DNA from: JBDIAG01 sp047974565
GTDB taxonomy: Bacteria; Actinomycetota; Actinomycetes; Actinomycetales; CAWJMD01
Length of the DNA stretch: 64,000 bases
NCBI GenBank assembly: GCA_047974565.1
Contig: JBKECN010000035.1
Location: 159,814 to 223,813, forward strand
Direction of reading: 5' to 3'
Shown here piece after piece: positions 39,886-49,570 of the stretch (its first letter is position 1; every line of letters starts with the position of its first letter). The notes under the pieces were generated by a model. That model worked only from the letters and a program-made list of their open reading frames with translations, ran no database searches and had not been told where the DNA came from. A program made the translations under genes and the position numbers.

Positions 39886-41961
39886 TCAGGTGTCCAGCGG
39901 CTCCACCGGGCGGCCGAAGAACCAGCCCTGGGCAAGGTCGCAGCCCAACTCACCGAGCAGCGACGCCTGGGCCTCGTCCTCGACCCCTTCGGCAACGACC
40001 TTCAACCCCAGGTCATGGGCGAGCTGGACGATATTGCCCACCAGGTCGGTGCCTCGCTGGTCTGCCGGGGACACCCGCTTGATGAACGACTGGTCGATCT
40101 TGAGCAGATCCACCTCGAAGTTCTGCAGATAGGACAGCGCCGAATACCCGGTGCCGAAATCGTCGATCGCCACGTGGGCGCCGCGGGCCCGGAGCTGGTT
40201 CAGAGTCCACAGGATGGCCGGGTTGTCGCCCAGCAGACAGCTCTCGGTGATCTCGATGGCCAGCCGGCTGGCGTCCACGTTGTTGCGGTGCAGGGCCACC
40301 ACGAGCCGGGAGATGAAGTCGGGTGCCTCGAGCGTGCGTCCGGAGACGTTGACCGCGATCCGCACGCCGGAGTCGGTCAGCCGGGGCAGGCTGGTGAACT
40401 GCTCCAGGGATTCCTCCAGCACCCAGTAATCGATCTGGGAGATCAGGCCGGTCTCCTCGGCGATCGGGATGAACTGGTCCGGCCCGACCTCACCGAGTTC
40501 GGGGTCCTCCAGGCGGACCAGGGCCTCGTACTCGGCGAGCTTGCCGGTGCGCAGATCGACGATCGGCTGCAGCCGCAGCCGCAGCCGCCTCTCCTCCAGT
40601 CCCCGGCGCAGGACGAGTTCACGTCCCAGCCGGTCGTCGGCCTCCTGCAGCATCCCCTCGTCGCACAGCGCGTATCGGTTCCGGCCCAGGTCCTTGGCCC
40701 GGTACATCGCCAGATCGGCCTCCCGGATCAGGTCCACCGCCTGATGGTCGTCCCGGTCGGCGATGGCCACCCCGATGCTGACGCTGGTGGCGACCCGGTG
40801 GCCGCTGCGCAGTTCGAAGGGGGCGTTGAGTTCCTCCAGCAGCCCGTAGGCCACCGGGTGAACGTCCAGCACGTCCTCCAGGCCCCGCAGCACGAGAAGG
40901 AACTCGTCGCCGCCGAGCCGGGCGACCACGGTGCCGTCGGGTACCGCCGCACGCAGCCGCCGGGTCACCTCGATGAGTAGTTCATCGCCGACCTGGTGCC
41001 CGAGGCTGTCGTTGACGTTCTTGAATCGATCCAGATCGAGCAGCATGACCGCCACGCTGCGCGGTGGGTCGTCGGTGAGGCACCGCTCGAGGATGACCGT
41101 GACCCGGGTGCGATTGGCCAGGCCGGTCACCGGGTCGGTCATGGCGAGCTTGTCCAGTTCACGCAGCCGCCGTGACTGGGCGTCGACGTCCAGGACGCAG
41201 AGGGCGTGGGTGGCGACACCACCGGGGCCCAGCGCCACGCAGTACAACCAGGCGTCGAAGGTGGAGCCGTCTTCGCGTTGCAGCCGCCGAGTGATGGGAT
41301 TGGTGGCGGTCTGGGCGCTGAGTTCGACCGGGTCGAGACGGCCCATCGACCCGATCACCACATCGAGTGGGCCGACCGAGCGATCCCGGGTGACATTGCG
41401 CATCGCCGCCAGCGCCGGATTCGTTGACATCGCCTGCCAGCCCGAGGGGTCCGGGCGCACCAGCACGAGGCCGAAGGGCATCCGGTCCAGGGCGGCCAGT
41501 AGCCCGGTCGCGACGTCGATGTCGCGGGGCAGCAGGCCGGTACCGACGAGTCGGCGTTGCAGGGGAGCGAGTTGGGCGGGGTCGGGCGCGCGCTCGACCC
41601 ACCGCTCGGCCGCCGAGGCGGCCAGGGACAGCAACAGTGCTCGGGCGTCGCCCAGACTGGACGAGGCCCGCAACTGAGCGGTCAGGCGGGCCACGACCAG
41701 CCCGGAAACCTCAATGGGCACCTCTGTCTCGACCACCGCCGGGTCCGGACCGATCGCACCGGAAGGGTCGAAGGCCCGGGTGACGCCGAGGGAGTCCGGA
41801 TAGCGAACGACCTGGGTGCTACCGGCCAGGTTCACCTCGGCCCAGTCGGCCCCTACGACATCGACCGCTGCCCGAGCCAAGGCATGCAGGATCCCGACCT
41901 GGCGCACCGCGGGACCGTGGTCCTGCCTGCGCGGGCCCGACCTCGACACGGCCTGAGTCAT
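39886..41961 (-). CDS. GGDEF-EAL protein with N-terminal sensory domains
   Basis: A 691-residue c-di-GMP protein. Residues 1-130 look like a GAF-type domain, and 160-270 like a PAS domain (ALDRMPFGLVLVRPDPSGW). A GGDEF domain follows with intact active site (RLGGDEFLLVL) and substrate residues (LLDLDRFKNVNDSLGH). An EAL domain follows with EALVRLEDPELG, NVSGRTLE, ITESCLLG, DDFGTGYSALSYLQ, KIDQSFIK and EGVEDEAQ. Both catalytic sites look complete, so both synthesis and hydrolysis are possible. No membrane helices, so cytosolic. ATG 41961 is chosen for GGAGG nine bases upstream. An earlier in-frame GTG at 41982 lacks that. Confidence 0.9.
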   Translation of the reverse strand: MTQAVSRSGPRRQDHGPAVRQVGILHALARAAVDVVGADWAEVNLAGSTQVVRYPDSLGVTRAFDPSGAIGPDPAVVETEVPIEVSGLVVARLTAQLRASSSLGDARALLLSLAASAAERWVERAPDPAQLAPLQRRLVGTGLLPRDIDVATGLLAALDRMPFGLVLVRPDPSGWQAMSTNPALAAMRNVTRDRSVGPLDVVIGSMGRLDPVELSAQTATNPITRRLQREDGSTFDAWLYCVALGPGGVATHALCVLDVDAQSRRLRELDKLAMTDPVTGLANRTRVTVILERCLTDDPPRSVAVMLLDLDRFKNVNDSLGHQVGDELLIEVTRRLRAAVPDGTVVARLGGDEFLLVLRGLEDVLDVHPVAYGLLEELNAPFELRSGHRVATSVSIGVAIADRDDHQAVDLIREADLAMYRAKDLGRNRYALCDEGMLQEADDRLGRELVLRRGLEERRLRLRLQPIVDLRTGKLAEYEALVRLEDPELGEVGPDQFIPIAEETGLISQIDYWVLEESLEQFTSLPRLTDSGVRIAVNVSGRTLEAPDFISRLVVALHRNNVDASRLAIEITESCLLGDNPAILWTLNQLRARGAHVAIDDFGTGYSALSYLQNFEVDLLKIDQSFIKRVSPADQRGTDLVGNIVQLAHDLGLKVVAEGVEDEAQASLLGELGCDLAQGWFFGRPVEPLDT

Positions 41962-42263
41962 TTGCGCGACCTCCACCTGCACAGCAGGTCTATCGACAGT
42001 CGGAGCCGGTTCCTTGACCGCGAAGATGGTCGGGGGGAGGCACCCGAGTGGGTGATCGGCAGGTCACGAGCGCGGTCATCAGCACCGATCTCGAGACATC
42101 AGACCGCCGAGGCAGGCCCGCTCGCCCGTGCGTGATCACCGGCCGATGGGGGCCGACCGAGCCTCGCAGCGCCGACGCAGCGCGTCGGTCGACTCCAGCG
42201 TGTGCGAGGTGGGGGTGTCCTCGTCTGGTTCGCGCGGTCCGAACCGGCAACCTGGATCGGCTG
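41962..42263. other. Intergenic stretch, nothing called
   Basis: About 300 bases between the GGDEF-EAL start and the BldC stop. No frame on either strand reads like a protein, and I see no strong hairpin. Confidence 0.4.
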
Positions 42264-42473
42264 TCAGTACTCCGAGAGCCGTTGTGAGGGGATGCCGGCA
42301 AGGAGTTCACGCACTTCGCTCTCCTTGTACCGGCGGTGCCCACCCAGGGTGCGAATCGATGACAGCTTGCCAGCCTTGGCCCACCTGGTGACCGTCTTGG
42401 GGTCGACCCGGAACAGGGCCGCCACCTCTGCGGGCGTGAGAAGGTTCTCACCGTCGGTCGTGCGAACGGTCAT
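42264..42473 (-). CDS. bldC: BldC-type MerR-like DNA-binding protein
   Basis: A 69-residue protein with the MerR-like winged helix: LLTPAEVAALFRVDPKTVTRW, then AKAGKLSSIRTLGGHRRYKE and SEVRELLAGI. It matches BldC of Streptomyces (68 residues), which binds direct repeats cooperatively and controls development and many vegetative genes. ATG 42473 follows AAAGGACTGGTC. DUF3073 and purM lie nearby, as in streptomycete chromosomes. Confidence 0.93.
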   Translation of the reverse strand: MTVRTTDGENLLTPAEVAALFRVDPKTVTRWAKAGKLSSIRTLGGHRRYKESEVRELLAGIPSQRLSEY

Positions 42474-42987
42474 GACCAGTCCTTTCGGTGCGCCGCAGAG
42501 CCGCCCGGCCCCCATGACCGGTGCTCGTCCTGCAACTGATACTTGCTGTTTCGGCAGGAAACGCACCGAGCCCGATAGTCCGAAATGACTAACCCAGTTC
42601 ACCCGAATACCACAGACATGCCATCAAGGTGCCGCCAGACGGGTGAAATCGGACGAACGCCAGCCACTGCTGTGCCTACAACCTTCAGCACCCGCACTGG
42701 CGCCAGGCAAAACCTGGAGCCATCGGCCGGGCCATCCCGGCATACCCCCGAACTCCGAGCCCGGCACTCGAGGTGTGCGACCTCTCGCCGAAAGCCCGAC
42801 GCGGCTCGGCAGGGAGTGCGGACACCCTGCGACCGCGCGCACATCGACCACTTCGGACTGTTCTTCACGGACTCAGCGCCCCGTATGCGGGAACACCACG
42901 AGACGATGTACGGTTAGAACCACTACCAATGCAAGCCCTGGGGCCCGCCACTGCGCCTAGCCCCGGACGACGATAGGGGGTCACGCC
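42474..42987. other. Long promoter region between bldC and the DUF3073 gene
   Basis: About 510 bases with no credible gene on either strand. Frames that stay open are Arg/Pro/Thr-rich shadows. It holds divergent promoters. TACGGT at about 42908 upstream of the DUF3073 gene is a candidate -10. Such a long leader next to a self-regulating small factor may hold BldC sites, but I cannot define them. Confidence 0.4.
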
Positions 42988-43179
42988 ATGGGGCGCGGCC
43001 GTCAGAAGGCCAAGCAGACGAAGGTGGCCCGGGAGTTGAAGTACTACAGCCCCGAGACCGACTACGACCGTCTGCAACGCGAACTGCACGCGGACCGTCC
43101 ACGGTCCAGCTATGACAACCCCGACGTCGACGATGACGACGACGACGATGGCTGGGCCACCAGCAACTACCGCCGTTGA
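42988..43179 (+). CDS. DUF3073 small protein
   Basis: A 63-residue protein with a strongly basic start (MGRGRQKAKQTKVARELKYY) and an acidic run (DVDDDDDDDGWA). The family is small and near-universal in actinomycetes, with no known role. The basic half looks nucleic-acid-binding. Ribosome-binding site AGGGGGT before ATG 42988. The stop is 4 bases from the convergent purM stop. Confidence 0.92.
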   Translation: MGRGRQKAKQTKVARELKYYSPETDYDRLQRELHADRPRSSYDNPDVDDDDDDDGWATSNYRR

Positions 43180-43183
43180 GTGA

Positions 43184-44341
43184 TCAGGGGTGCTCACCCA
43201 CCAGGAGCACCCCACCACCTTGAAACCCCTTGGCTCCGCGCACCACGTCAGCGGGTGTGGTCTCGACCGCGTGGTCAGCGCGTACGGCACCGCACACCCA
43301 TGCCTGCTGGCCCTGGTCGCGCAGTTGCGCGAGGGTGGCGTCGACGCCGTCCGCGCCGACGACCGCGAGCATCCCCACTCCCATGTTGAGGGTGCGTTCC
43401 AGGTCGCTGCGTGGCACCCGGCCGAGTCGCCCCACGACGTCGAACACCGGCGGGGGACTCCACGACGAGCGCTCGACGGTCGCGGTCACGCCTGCGGGCA
43501 GTACCCGGGCCAGATTGGCCGCGAGTCCGCCGCCCGTGACGTGTGAGTACGCCCGCACCTGGCACGCCGGGTCGCCGGCCACTGCCAGACAGGCCCGGGT
43601 GTACAACCGGGTCGGCTCCAGCAGCTCCTGGCCAAGGGTGCGCCCGAAGTCGTCGACCTGGCGTTCGTAGCCCCACCCTGCCAGCTCCAGCACCCGCCGC
43701 ACCAGCGAGTACCCGTTGGAGTGCAGGCCGGACGAGGCCATCGCGATCACCACGTCACCGGGGCGCACCCGGTCCGGGCCGAGCAGCGAGTCGGCTTCCA
43801 CCACCCCGGTGACCGCGCCGGCCACGTCGTACTCCTGGGGCGCCAGAAGCCCGGGATGCTCGGCGGTCTCCCCGCCGACGAGGGCCGCCCCGGTCTGCCG
43901 GCACCCTTCGGCGATCCCCGAGACGATGGCCGCGATCCGCTCCGGCACCACGTGGCCACAGGCGATGTAATCGGTCATGAACAACGGCCGGGCCCCGCAG
44001 ACGACGATGTCGTCCACCACCATCCCGACCAGGTCCAGCCCGATCGTGTCATGGACGTCCATGGCCTGGGCGACGGCCACCTTGGTGCCCACCCCGTCGG
44101 TGGAGGTGGCCAACAGGGGTGAGCGCAGGCCGACCAGCTCGCTGGCGTCGAACAGCCCCGCGAAACCACCGATGCCGCCCAGGACCCGGGACGAGTGGGT
44201 GGCCGCGACGGCCGCCTTCATCAATTCGACGGCCCGGTCACCCGCCTCCACGTCCACGCCGGCCGCGGCGTAGGTCACACCGGCGGGGCCGGCGGTGGCG
44301 GGTGGATCAGATGCGCCGGCGGTACCGGAGGGGTCGGACAT
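43184..44341 (-). CDS. purM: Phosphoribosylformylglycinamidine cyclo-ligase
   Basis: A 385-residue purine enzyme closing the imidazole ring of AIR with ATP. Motifs: VTYAAAGVDVEAGDRAVELM, SRVLGGIGGFAGLFD, LATSTDGVGTKVAVAQAM, TIGLDLVGMVVDDIVVCGA, LVGGETAEHPG, SSGLHSNGYSLVR and AYSHVTGGGLAANLARVLP. About 20 extra residues at the N-terminus (SDPSGTAGASDPPATAGPAG) are low complexity. Ends with a short Gly-rich tail. Confidence 0.96.
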   Translation of the reverse strand: MSDPSGTAGASDPPATAGPAGVTYAAAGVDVEAGDRAVELMKAAVAATHSSRVLGGIGGFAGLFDASELVGLRSPLLATSTDGVGTKVAVAQAMDVHDTIGLDLVGMVVDDIVVCGARPLFMTDYIACGHVVPERIAAIVSGIAEGCRQTGAALVGGETAEHPGLLAPQEYDVAGAVTGVVEADSLLGPDRVRPGDVVIAMASSGLHSNGYSLVRRVLELAGWGYERQVDDFGRTLGQELLEPTRLYTRACLAVAGDPACQVRAYSHVTGGGLAANLARVLPAGVTATVERSSWSPPPVFDVVGRLGRVPRSDLERTLNMGVGMLAVVGADGVDATLAQLRDQGQQAWVCGAVRADHAVETTPADVVRGAKGFQGGGVLLVGEHP

Positions 44342-44393
44342 GATCTCAGCCTATTGGCACTTCGCAGCCGTCATCGACCCGCTTGCCGACGGG

Positions 44394-45047
44394 CTACCAG
44401 CCGCGCTCGCGCCACTGCGGCAGGCTCGCACGCTCGGCGCCGAGCGTGGTGGGCTTGCCATGGCCCGGATGCACCACCGCGTCATCGCCGTAACGCTCGA
44501 AGAGCCGCTCCTGGACGTCGCCGATGAGGCTGGTGAACTCCTCGGGCCCGGCGGTCTTGCCCACCCCGCCGGGGAACAGCGAGTCACCCGTGAACAGCTG
44601 AACCGGGCCGTTGCGCGGGGTGAGGACCAGCGCGATCGAGCCGGGCGTGTGCCCGCGCAGATGCACCGTGCGCAGGTGCACCCCACCCAGGTCGAGCCCC
44701 TCGTCATGGCCCACGGTGAAGTCCATCGGGACGTCGATCGCCTCGGCGTCCTGGACGCCACAGGCCGTCGGCGCCCCCGTGCTCTGGCGCACCTCGGCCA
44801 GGGCCCGCACGTGGTCCCAGTGCCGGTGGGTGGTGAAGATCAGTTCGAGCCGGGCGGGGGCATCGGTATCGCCGGCCCCTTGCGCCAGCAGCCGGGTGAT
44901 CGCGGCGGCGTCGTCTGCGGCGTCGATGAGCACCTGGGAGCCGGTCGCCTTGTCGGTGATCAGGTAGACGTTGTTGTCCATCTGCGAGACGGAGATGGAG
45001 CGCACGGTGACGTCGTCGAACTCCAGCAGTCGCGGTGTATCGGCCAT
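44394..45047 (-). CDS. MBL-fold metallo-hydrolase (glyoxalase-II-like)
   Basis: A 217-residue beta-lactamase-fold hydrolase. The zinc motif is TTHRHWDHVRAL (HxHxDH form is HRHWDH), with HLRGHTPGSIAL, LFTGDSLFPGGVGKT and VVHPGHGKPTTL giving the remaining ligands. It resembles glyoxalase II and related hydrolases of thioesters. ATG 45047. The stop lies 52 bases from the purM start on the same strand, so both may be read together. Substrate not determinable. Confidence 0.88.
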   Translation of the reverse strand: MADTPRLLEFDDVTVRSISVSQMDNNVYLITDKATGSQVLIDAADDAAAITRLLAQGAGDTDAPARLELIFTTHRHWDHVRALAEVRQSTGAPTACGVQDAEAIDVPMDFTVGHDEGLDLGGVHLRTVHLRGHTPGSIALVLTPRNGPVQLFTGDSLFPGGVGKTAGPEEFTSLIGDVQERLFERYGDDAVVHPGHGKPTTLGAERASLPQWRERGW

Positions 45048-45106
45048 GTCGTGACCCTACGGCGTGCTCCCCGGGCGAGCCCGGCCGGCTGGGCTTACGG
45101 GCCGAG

Positions 45107-45973
45107 TCACAGCCGGCCCAGCACCTCTTCGTAGCGCAGTTGAGTGAGCGTGCCGGCGTCCTCCACCTCGGCCCAGGTGCGAGGGGCGGCCACGCACGGC
45201 AGGTCCCGGCCGCGCAGCGACCAGGGCGTGATCGTGGTCTTGCTGGCCGAGTTCTGCGACCAGTCGAGGAAGACCCGGTTCACCCGCTGCGACTTGGTCA
45301 TCGTGGCGGTGACCAGACCCGGGTGGTCGCCGGCCAGGCCCTCGGCCAGGGTCCGCACCTGATCTCGCACGAGGTCGGAGTCGGCGCCGCCGCCGAGGTC
45401 GGCATACAACTGCATGCCCTTGCTACCGCTGGTCACCGGGCGCACCGCCTCGCGGTCACCGCCCAGCCGATCGAGCACCAATAGGGCGACCTCGGCGCAT
45501 TCGGCCAGTCCGGCGCCGGGGCCCGGGTCCAGGTCGATGACCAGTCGATCGGGCTGGTGCACCTCGGTGATCTCCCCGGAGGTGGTGGCCCCGGACACCG
45601 TCCATTGCGGGGTGTGCAACTCGAGCGCGGCCATGTTCGCGTGCCAGACGAGTGCGGCCAGAGAGTCGATCACCGGGAAGGTCAGCGTCTCCACGCCCCG
45701 GCTCGACCCCGGCGTGGCCAGGGTCGCGCGGGTGATCCAGTCCGGGGTGCCCGAGGAGACGTTCTTCTCGAAGAAGCTGAGCTGGTCCACACCATTGGGC
45801 CATCGCCGACGGGTGACCGGACGACCAGCGAGTTCGTCCAGCAGATGCACCGACACCTTGGTGTAGTAGTCGATGACGTCGAGTTTGGTGGTGCCAGTGG
45901 CCGGGTAGAGCACCTTGTCGAGGTTGCCCAGCGTCAGGGTGTGACCGTCCACCTCGATCGCGGCGCCGCTCAT
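45107..45973 (-). CDS. NHEJ polymerase domain protein (LigD-Pol type)
   Basis: A 288-residue primase-like polymerase that fills ends during non-homologous end joining. Seen: VDGHTLTLGNLDKVLYPATG, WPNGVDQLSFFEKNV, ALVWHANMAALELHT, the metal-binding DLDPGPGAGLAECAEVALLV, PVTSGSKGMQLYADL and VTATMTKSQRVNRVFLDWSQN. It is one of the three LigD domains, here a separate protein. ATG 45973 overlaps the ligase stop (ATGA), so translation is coupled. Confidence 0.93.
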   Translation of the reverse strand: MSGAAIEVDGHTLTLGNLDKVLYPATGTTKLDVIDYYTKVSVHLLDELAGRPVTRRRWPNGVDQLSFFEKNVSSGTPDWITRATLATPGSSRGVETLTFPVIDSLAALVWHANMAALELHTPQWTVSGATTSGEITEVHQPDRLVIDLDPGPGAGLAECAEVALLVLDRLGGDREAVRPVTSGSKGMQLYADLGGGADSDLVRDQVRTLAEGLAGDHPGLVTATMTKSQRVNRVFLDWSQNSASKTTITPWSLRGRDLPCVAAPRTWAEVEDAGTLTQLRYEEVLGRL

Positions 45974-46977
45974 CGGCCGGTCTCCTCGCGCTCGACCTCG
46001 GCCGGGTCCTCGGCGAGATCCGCCACCTCCAGATCCGAGCGCAGCCCATGAAAGACCGGCTGGCGCAGCCGGCCGGAATCGTCGGTACCCAGGTACCGCA
46101 CGTCGATCAGCACCCGGGGTTCGACCCACCTGGTTCGCTTGACGTCCGGATCGTCGGGCAGTTCGGTGTAGGGGCTGTCGGGGCGTGGGTGTCGGGTGAT
46201 GAGTTCCTTGACCCGGGCGCCGGCCGCCCCCACCAGGCCGGCGCCGCAGCGGCCGAGGGTGCGCCAGCCACCGGCTCGGTCAGGAACGGCCATCCACACC
46301 GCGCCGAGCACCGAGGTGGACTCGGCCTGGGTGGTCCAGCCGGCGATCGCGCAGGTGAGGGTGGAACGGTGGGCCAGCTTCACCCAGTCCGGGCTCCGTC
46401 GCCCCGGGTAGTACTTGGAGGTACGCCGCTTGGCCACCACGCCCTCGAGCCCCTGGGCCGCCGTCGCCTGCAGCAGCACCGACCCGTCGTCGTAGCTGGG
46501 TGGCACCTGCCAGCGGGGGGACAGTGCCGGCAGGTCGAGGCGCTCGAGCAGTGCCCGCCGCTCGTGCCAGGGCCGTGTGGTCAGGTCCACCCCGTCCAGG
46601 CGCAACAGGTCGAAGACCAGGTAGGTCACCGGCACGGTGGCCGCAAGTCGGGCCGCCCGGCGTTCGTCGCGCACGTGGATCCGTCCGGCCAGGGTCTGGA
46701 AGGACGGACGACCGTCGGCGAAGGCCACCACCTCTCCGTCGAGCAGCACATCGTCCGCCAGTCCAGCCAGCACACCCTCCTCGGTGAGCTCGGGATAGGC
46801 GGTATGGACGACGTTCCCGCGTCGCGATGTCATCCGAAGCCGACGGCCGGTCGCGGCAGAACGTTCGGTGATCACCCGCATCCCGTCCCATTTGACCTCA
46901 TACGTCCAGTCAGCACCGCGAGGCAGGCTCGCCGCATCCGCAGCCGGGGTGGCCAGCATCGGCAACATGAGCCCCAT
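45970..46977 (-). CDS. ATP-dependent DNA ligase (LigD/LigC-type)
   Basis: A 335-residue ligase with the nucleotidyl lysine K29 in TYEVKWDGMR, then GEVVAFADGRPSFQTL, TYLVFDLLRLDG, EGVVAKRRTSKYYPGRRS and DWVKLAHRST, and an OB-fold C-terminal part (FHGLRSDLEVADL). It seals breaks in NHEJ. No nuclease or polymerase domain is attached. ATG 46977 is chosen, with ATG 46968 as an alternative. It overlaps the polymerase gene and is divergent from ku. Confidence 0.93.
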   Translation of the reverse strand: MGLMLPMLATPAADAASLPRGADWTYEVKWDGMRVITERSAATGRRLRMTSRRGNVVHTAYPELTEEGVLAGLADDVLLDGEVVAFADGRPSFQTLAGRIHVRDERRAARLAATVPVTYLVFDLLRLDGVDLTTRPWHERRALLERLDLPALSPRWQVPPSYDDGSVLLQATAAQGLEGVVAKRRTSKYYPGRRSPDWVKLAHRSTLTCAIAGWTTQAESTSVLGAVWMAVPDRAGGWRTLGRCGAGLVGAAGARVKELITRHPRPDSPYTELPDDPDVKRTRWVEPRVLIDVRYLGTDDSGRLRQPVFHGLRSDLEVADLAEDPAEVEREETGR

Positions 46978-47064
46978 CCTGCCGTGCCGGGCGTGCGATC
47001 CTGTCGAGGTGGTCCGAGCTACTCGACCACGGCCCGCCCTGGGCCCGACCGGAAGGAACTGGCC

Positions 47065-48012
47065 ATGCCCGCGATGAGGTCCATGTGGAAGGGGTCGGTG
47101 TCGTTCGGACTGGTGAACGTGCCGGTGAAGATGTACACCGCGACCTCGAGCAAGGACGTGTCCTTCCACCAGGTGCACCGCGAGGACGGGGGCCGGATCA
47201 AGTACCGCCGGTTCTGCCAGATCTGCGGCCAGGAGGTGGCCTTCTCCGATATCGCCAAGGGCTATGAGTCGCCCGACGGTCAACTGGTCATCCTCACCGA
47301 CGAGGATCTGGCCGAGTTGCCGGTCTCCGGGAGCCGGGAGATCGACGTGGACCGGTTCGTGCCGGCCGAGCAGATCGACCCGATGCTGCTGGAGAAGTCG
47401 TACTACCTGGAGCCGGAGAAGAGCGGTCGCAAGGCCTACGCGCTGCTGCGTGAGGTACTCGCCGAGACCGACCGGATGGCCCTGGTGAAGGTCGCCATCC
47501 GCAACCGTTCGACGCTGGCGGTGCTGCGGGTCAAGCCGGACGCCGAGGACGGCCCCGGAGTGATCGTCATGCAGACGATGATGTGGCCGGACGAGGTCCG
47601 GGTACCGGACTTCGATGACCTGCCCGGCTCGGACGACCTGCGGCCCCAGGAACTGGCGATGGCGTCGTCGCTGGTGGACTCGATGACCGGGGATTACAAC
47701 GCCGACGACTTCACCGACGACTACCGCGAGGCCGTGGAGGTGCTGGTCGCGAGCAAGCTCGGCGATGCGCCCGTGGTCGCCGAACCGGCGCCTGCACCCG
47801 CCGACGGGGGCGAGGTGATCGACCTGCTCGCCGCGCTGCAGCGGTCGGTGGACGAGGCCAAGGCCAGCCGGGCCGCCAAGTCCGCCGGGCGCGACTCCGG
47901 CGGGGGCACGGGTGCCCCGGCACCCGACAAACCCGCCAAGAAGTCAGCGGCAAAGAAGACCACCGCCAAGAAGACCACCGCAAAGAAGTCGGCGGCCAAG
48001 AAGAGCGCCTGA
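47065..48012 (+). CDS. ku: Ku DNA end-binding protein
   Basis: A 315-residue Ku homologue that threads on DNA ends and recruits the ligase. MRSMWKGSVSFGLVNVPVKM at the start, then VSFHQVHREDGGRIKYRRFC, LEKSYYLEPEKSGRKAYALL and the Ku bridge. The tail from residue 270 is Ala/Lys-rich with repeated AKK units, a known feature of actinobacterial Ku that binds DNA. GGAAGGA seven bases before ATG 47065. Divergent from the ligase-polymerase pair. Confidence 0.96.
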   Translation: MPAMRSMWKGSVSFGLVNVPVKMYTATSSKDVSFHQVHREDGGRIKYRRFCQICGQEVAFSDIAKGYESPDGQLVILTDEDLAELPVSGSREIDVDRFVPAEQIDPMLLEKSYYLEPEKSGRKAYALLREVLAETDRMALVKVAIRNRSTLAVLRVKPDAEDGPGVIVMQTMMWPDEVRVPDFDDLPGSDDLRPQELAMASSLVDSMTGDYNADDFTDDYREAVEVLVASKLGDAPVVAEPAPAPADGGEVIDLLAALQRSVDEAKASRAAKSAGRDSGGGTGAPAPDKPAKKSAAKKTTAKKTTAKKSAAKKSA

Positions 48013-48050
48013 GATGCCCGCCTGCACGCGGCCGCCGCTTCGGCCCGGCG

Positions 48051-49409
48051 TCAGCGCAGCGGGTCGTCGGCGATCGTGATCGCCCCCCGTTTGATCGCGG
48101 CCAGGAACGCCTCGTAATCGGCCTCGGTCTGGTCGGCGTAGGCCCGCGCGTAACTCACCATGGCCTCGGCCAGCTTGTTGGCCTTGCCCAGGTACCCGCG
48201 CAGCAGGTGCGGGTCGAGCGAGCGGGCGTGTGCCCGGGCCATCAGGGCGGCGCAGATTCGGGCGTAGTCGTCGAGCTGATGGGGCCCCAGCAGCGACGGG
48301 TCAATGCTGCCCTTGAGATTGCGGAAGGTGCGCACCATGAAAGGCCGGCCCGCGATCTGGGTCCAGCCGAGCATCGGGTCGGAGTAGGTCTGCATGATCT
48401 GCTGGCCGTGCACCACGCGGTGCCCGTCGTGCCCGGCCCCCGGCACCTGGCAGCGCGGATCGGTGGCGTAGACGCTGGGCCTGGCCTCCTTGATCTGCAG
48501 CACGAACGGATCGTCGTTGCTGCCGTGCAGCAGGGCGATGTACGCGCGAGTGCCCACCGAGCCGACCCCGACCACGCGGAAGGCCAGGTCGGCGACCTCG
48601 TACCGGCTCAGCAGCACCTGCTTGGACGCCGCGACCGACTCCCAGTAGCCGGTCAGGCTGGCCGACACCTGGTCCCGCTCGACTCCGTCAAGCCGACGAA
48701 GAATCGGCGGGGCGTCCTTGAACCGCCAATCGTCCGGGTCCGGGACTGTCATCTTCTCCGAGGCCCGCACCGAGTCGTTGCTGCGGGCCTTCTGCGCCAC
48801 CCGGGCCAGCACCTTCTCAAGGTCCGAGACCCGAACCTTCTTCAGCAGCCGCGGGTTGAAGCCGACGGCCCACTGCTGGTGCACCGGCATCCGGGACAGC
48901 GCCTTGGTCATCCCTCGGTAGGCGTGCACCCCGTCCACCACGGCGTTGGCGGCGGCGTCCTCACTCATCGACGACTCCCGGGCGACCACGACGATCGAGG
49001 CACACAGCCGCTTGAGGTCGTAGTCGAAGGGCCCCACCAGGGTCTCGTCGAAATCGTTGAGGTCCATCACCTGCCGACCCTCGGGCGAGGCGAACAGGCC
49101 GAAGTTCGACAGGTGTGCATCGCCGCAGATCTGAACGTCGAGGCCGTGAGCCCCGGGTGCGGCAGCCAGGTCGTGAGCCATCACCGCGGCGGCGCCGCGC
49201 ATGAAGGCGAACGGACCCATCGCCATCCGGGCCAGGCGCAGCGGGACGAGGTCCGGGACCCGGTCAAAGTTGCCGGCCTGGACCAGGTCGACGGCAACCT
49301 GCCCCGGCCGCCGGTGGTGGGTGGCAAGCTCACATCTGCCGACCAGACGGCGCAGGCCTCGCCCGGTCTCCAGGAGCTCTTTTCGATCGGTGTGCTCGGC
49401 GAAGGCCAT
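48051..49409 (-). CDS. DUF2252 kinase-like protein
   Basis: A 452-residue protein of the DUF2252 family. The conserved blocks are GDAHLSNFGLFASPEG, DLNDFDETLVGPFDYDLKRL, VGVGSVGTRAYIALL and HGQQIMQTYSDPMLGW. The HxxN and DFD positions resemble the catalytic loop and metal site of aminoglycoside-phosphotransferase folds, so an ATP-grasp or kinase-like fold is likely, but no substrate is known. Convergent with ku. Confidence 0.88.
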   Translation of the reverse strand: MAFAEHTDRKELLETGRGLRRLVGRCELATHHRRPGQVAVDLVQAGNFDRVPDLVPLRLARMAMGPFAFMRGAAAVMAHDLAAAPGAHGLDVQICGDAHLSNFGLFASPEGRQVMDLNDFDETLVGPFDYDLKRLCASIVVVARESSMSEDAAANAVVDGVHAYRGMTKALSRMPVHQQWAVGFNPRLLKKVRVSDLEKVLARVAQKARSNDSVRASEKMTVPDPDDWRFKDAPPILRRLDGVERDQVSASLTGYWESVAASKQVLLSRYEVADLAFRVVGVGSVGTRAYIALLHGSNDDPFVLQIKEARPSVYATDPRCQVPGAGHDGHRVVHGQQIMQTYSDPMLGWTQIAGRPFMVRTFRNLKGSIDPSLLGPHQLDDYARICAALMARAHARSLDPHLLRGYLGKANKLAEAMVSYARAYADQTEADYEAFLAAIKRGAITIADDPLR

Positions 49410-49570
49410 GCGTTCACAGTAGTGAGTGGCACTCCTGCCCGGTGGAGATAACCGGCAGCCGTATGCCTGCCTTCAGGACACCCGTGCAACTGGTCCGACA
49501 CGAGACTCGAATCACATCTGGGCGATTTCCGCAACCTGCCTGGTCAATCGGCGTCAAACAGGCCCCCGGC

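Noticed and set aside
45144..46051. Plus-strand frames opposite the polymerase and ligase genes
   Set aside because: They are shadow frames over genes with catalytic motifs on the minus strand.
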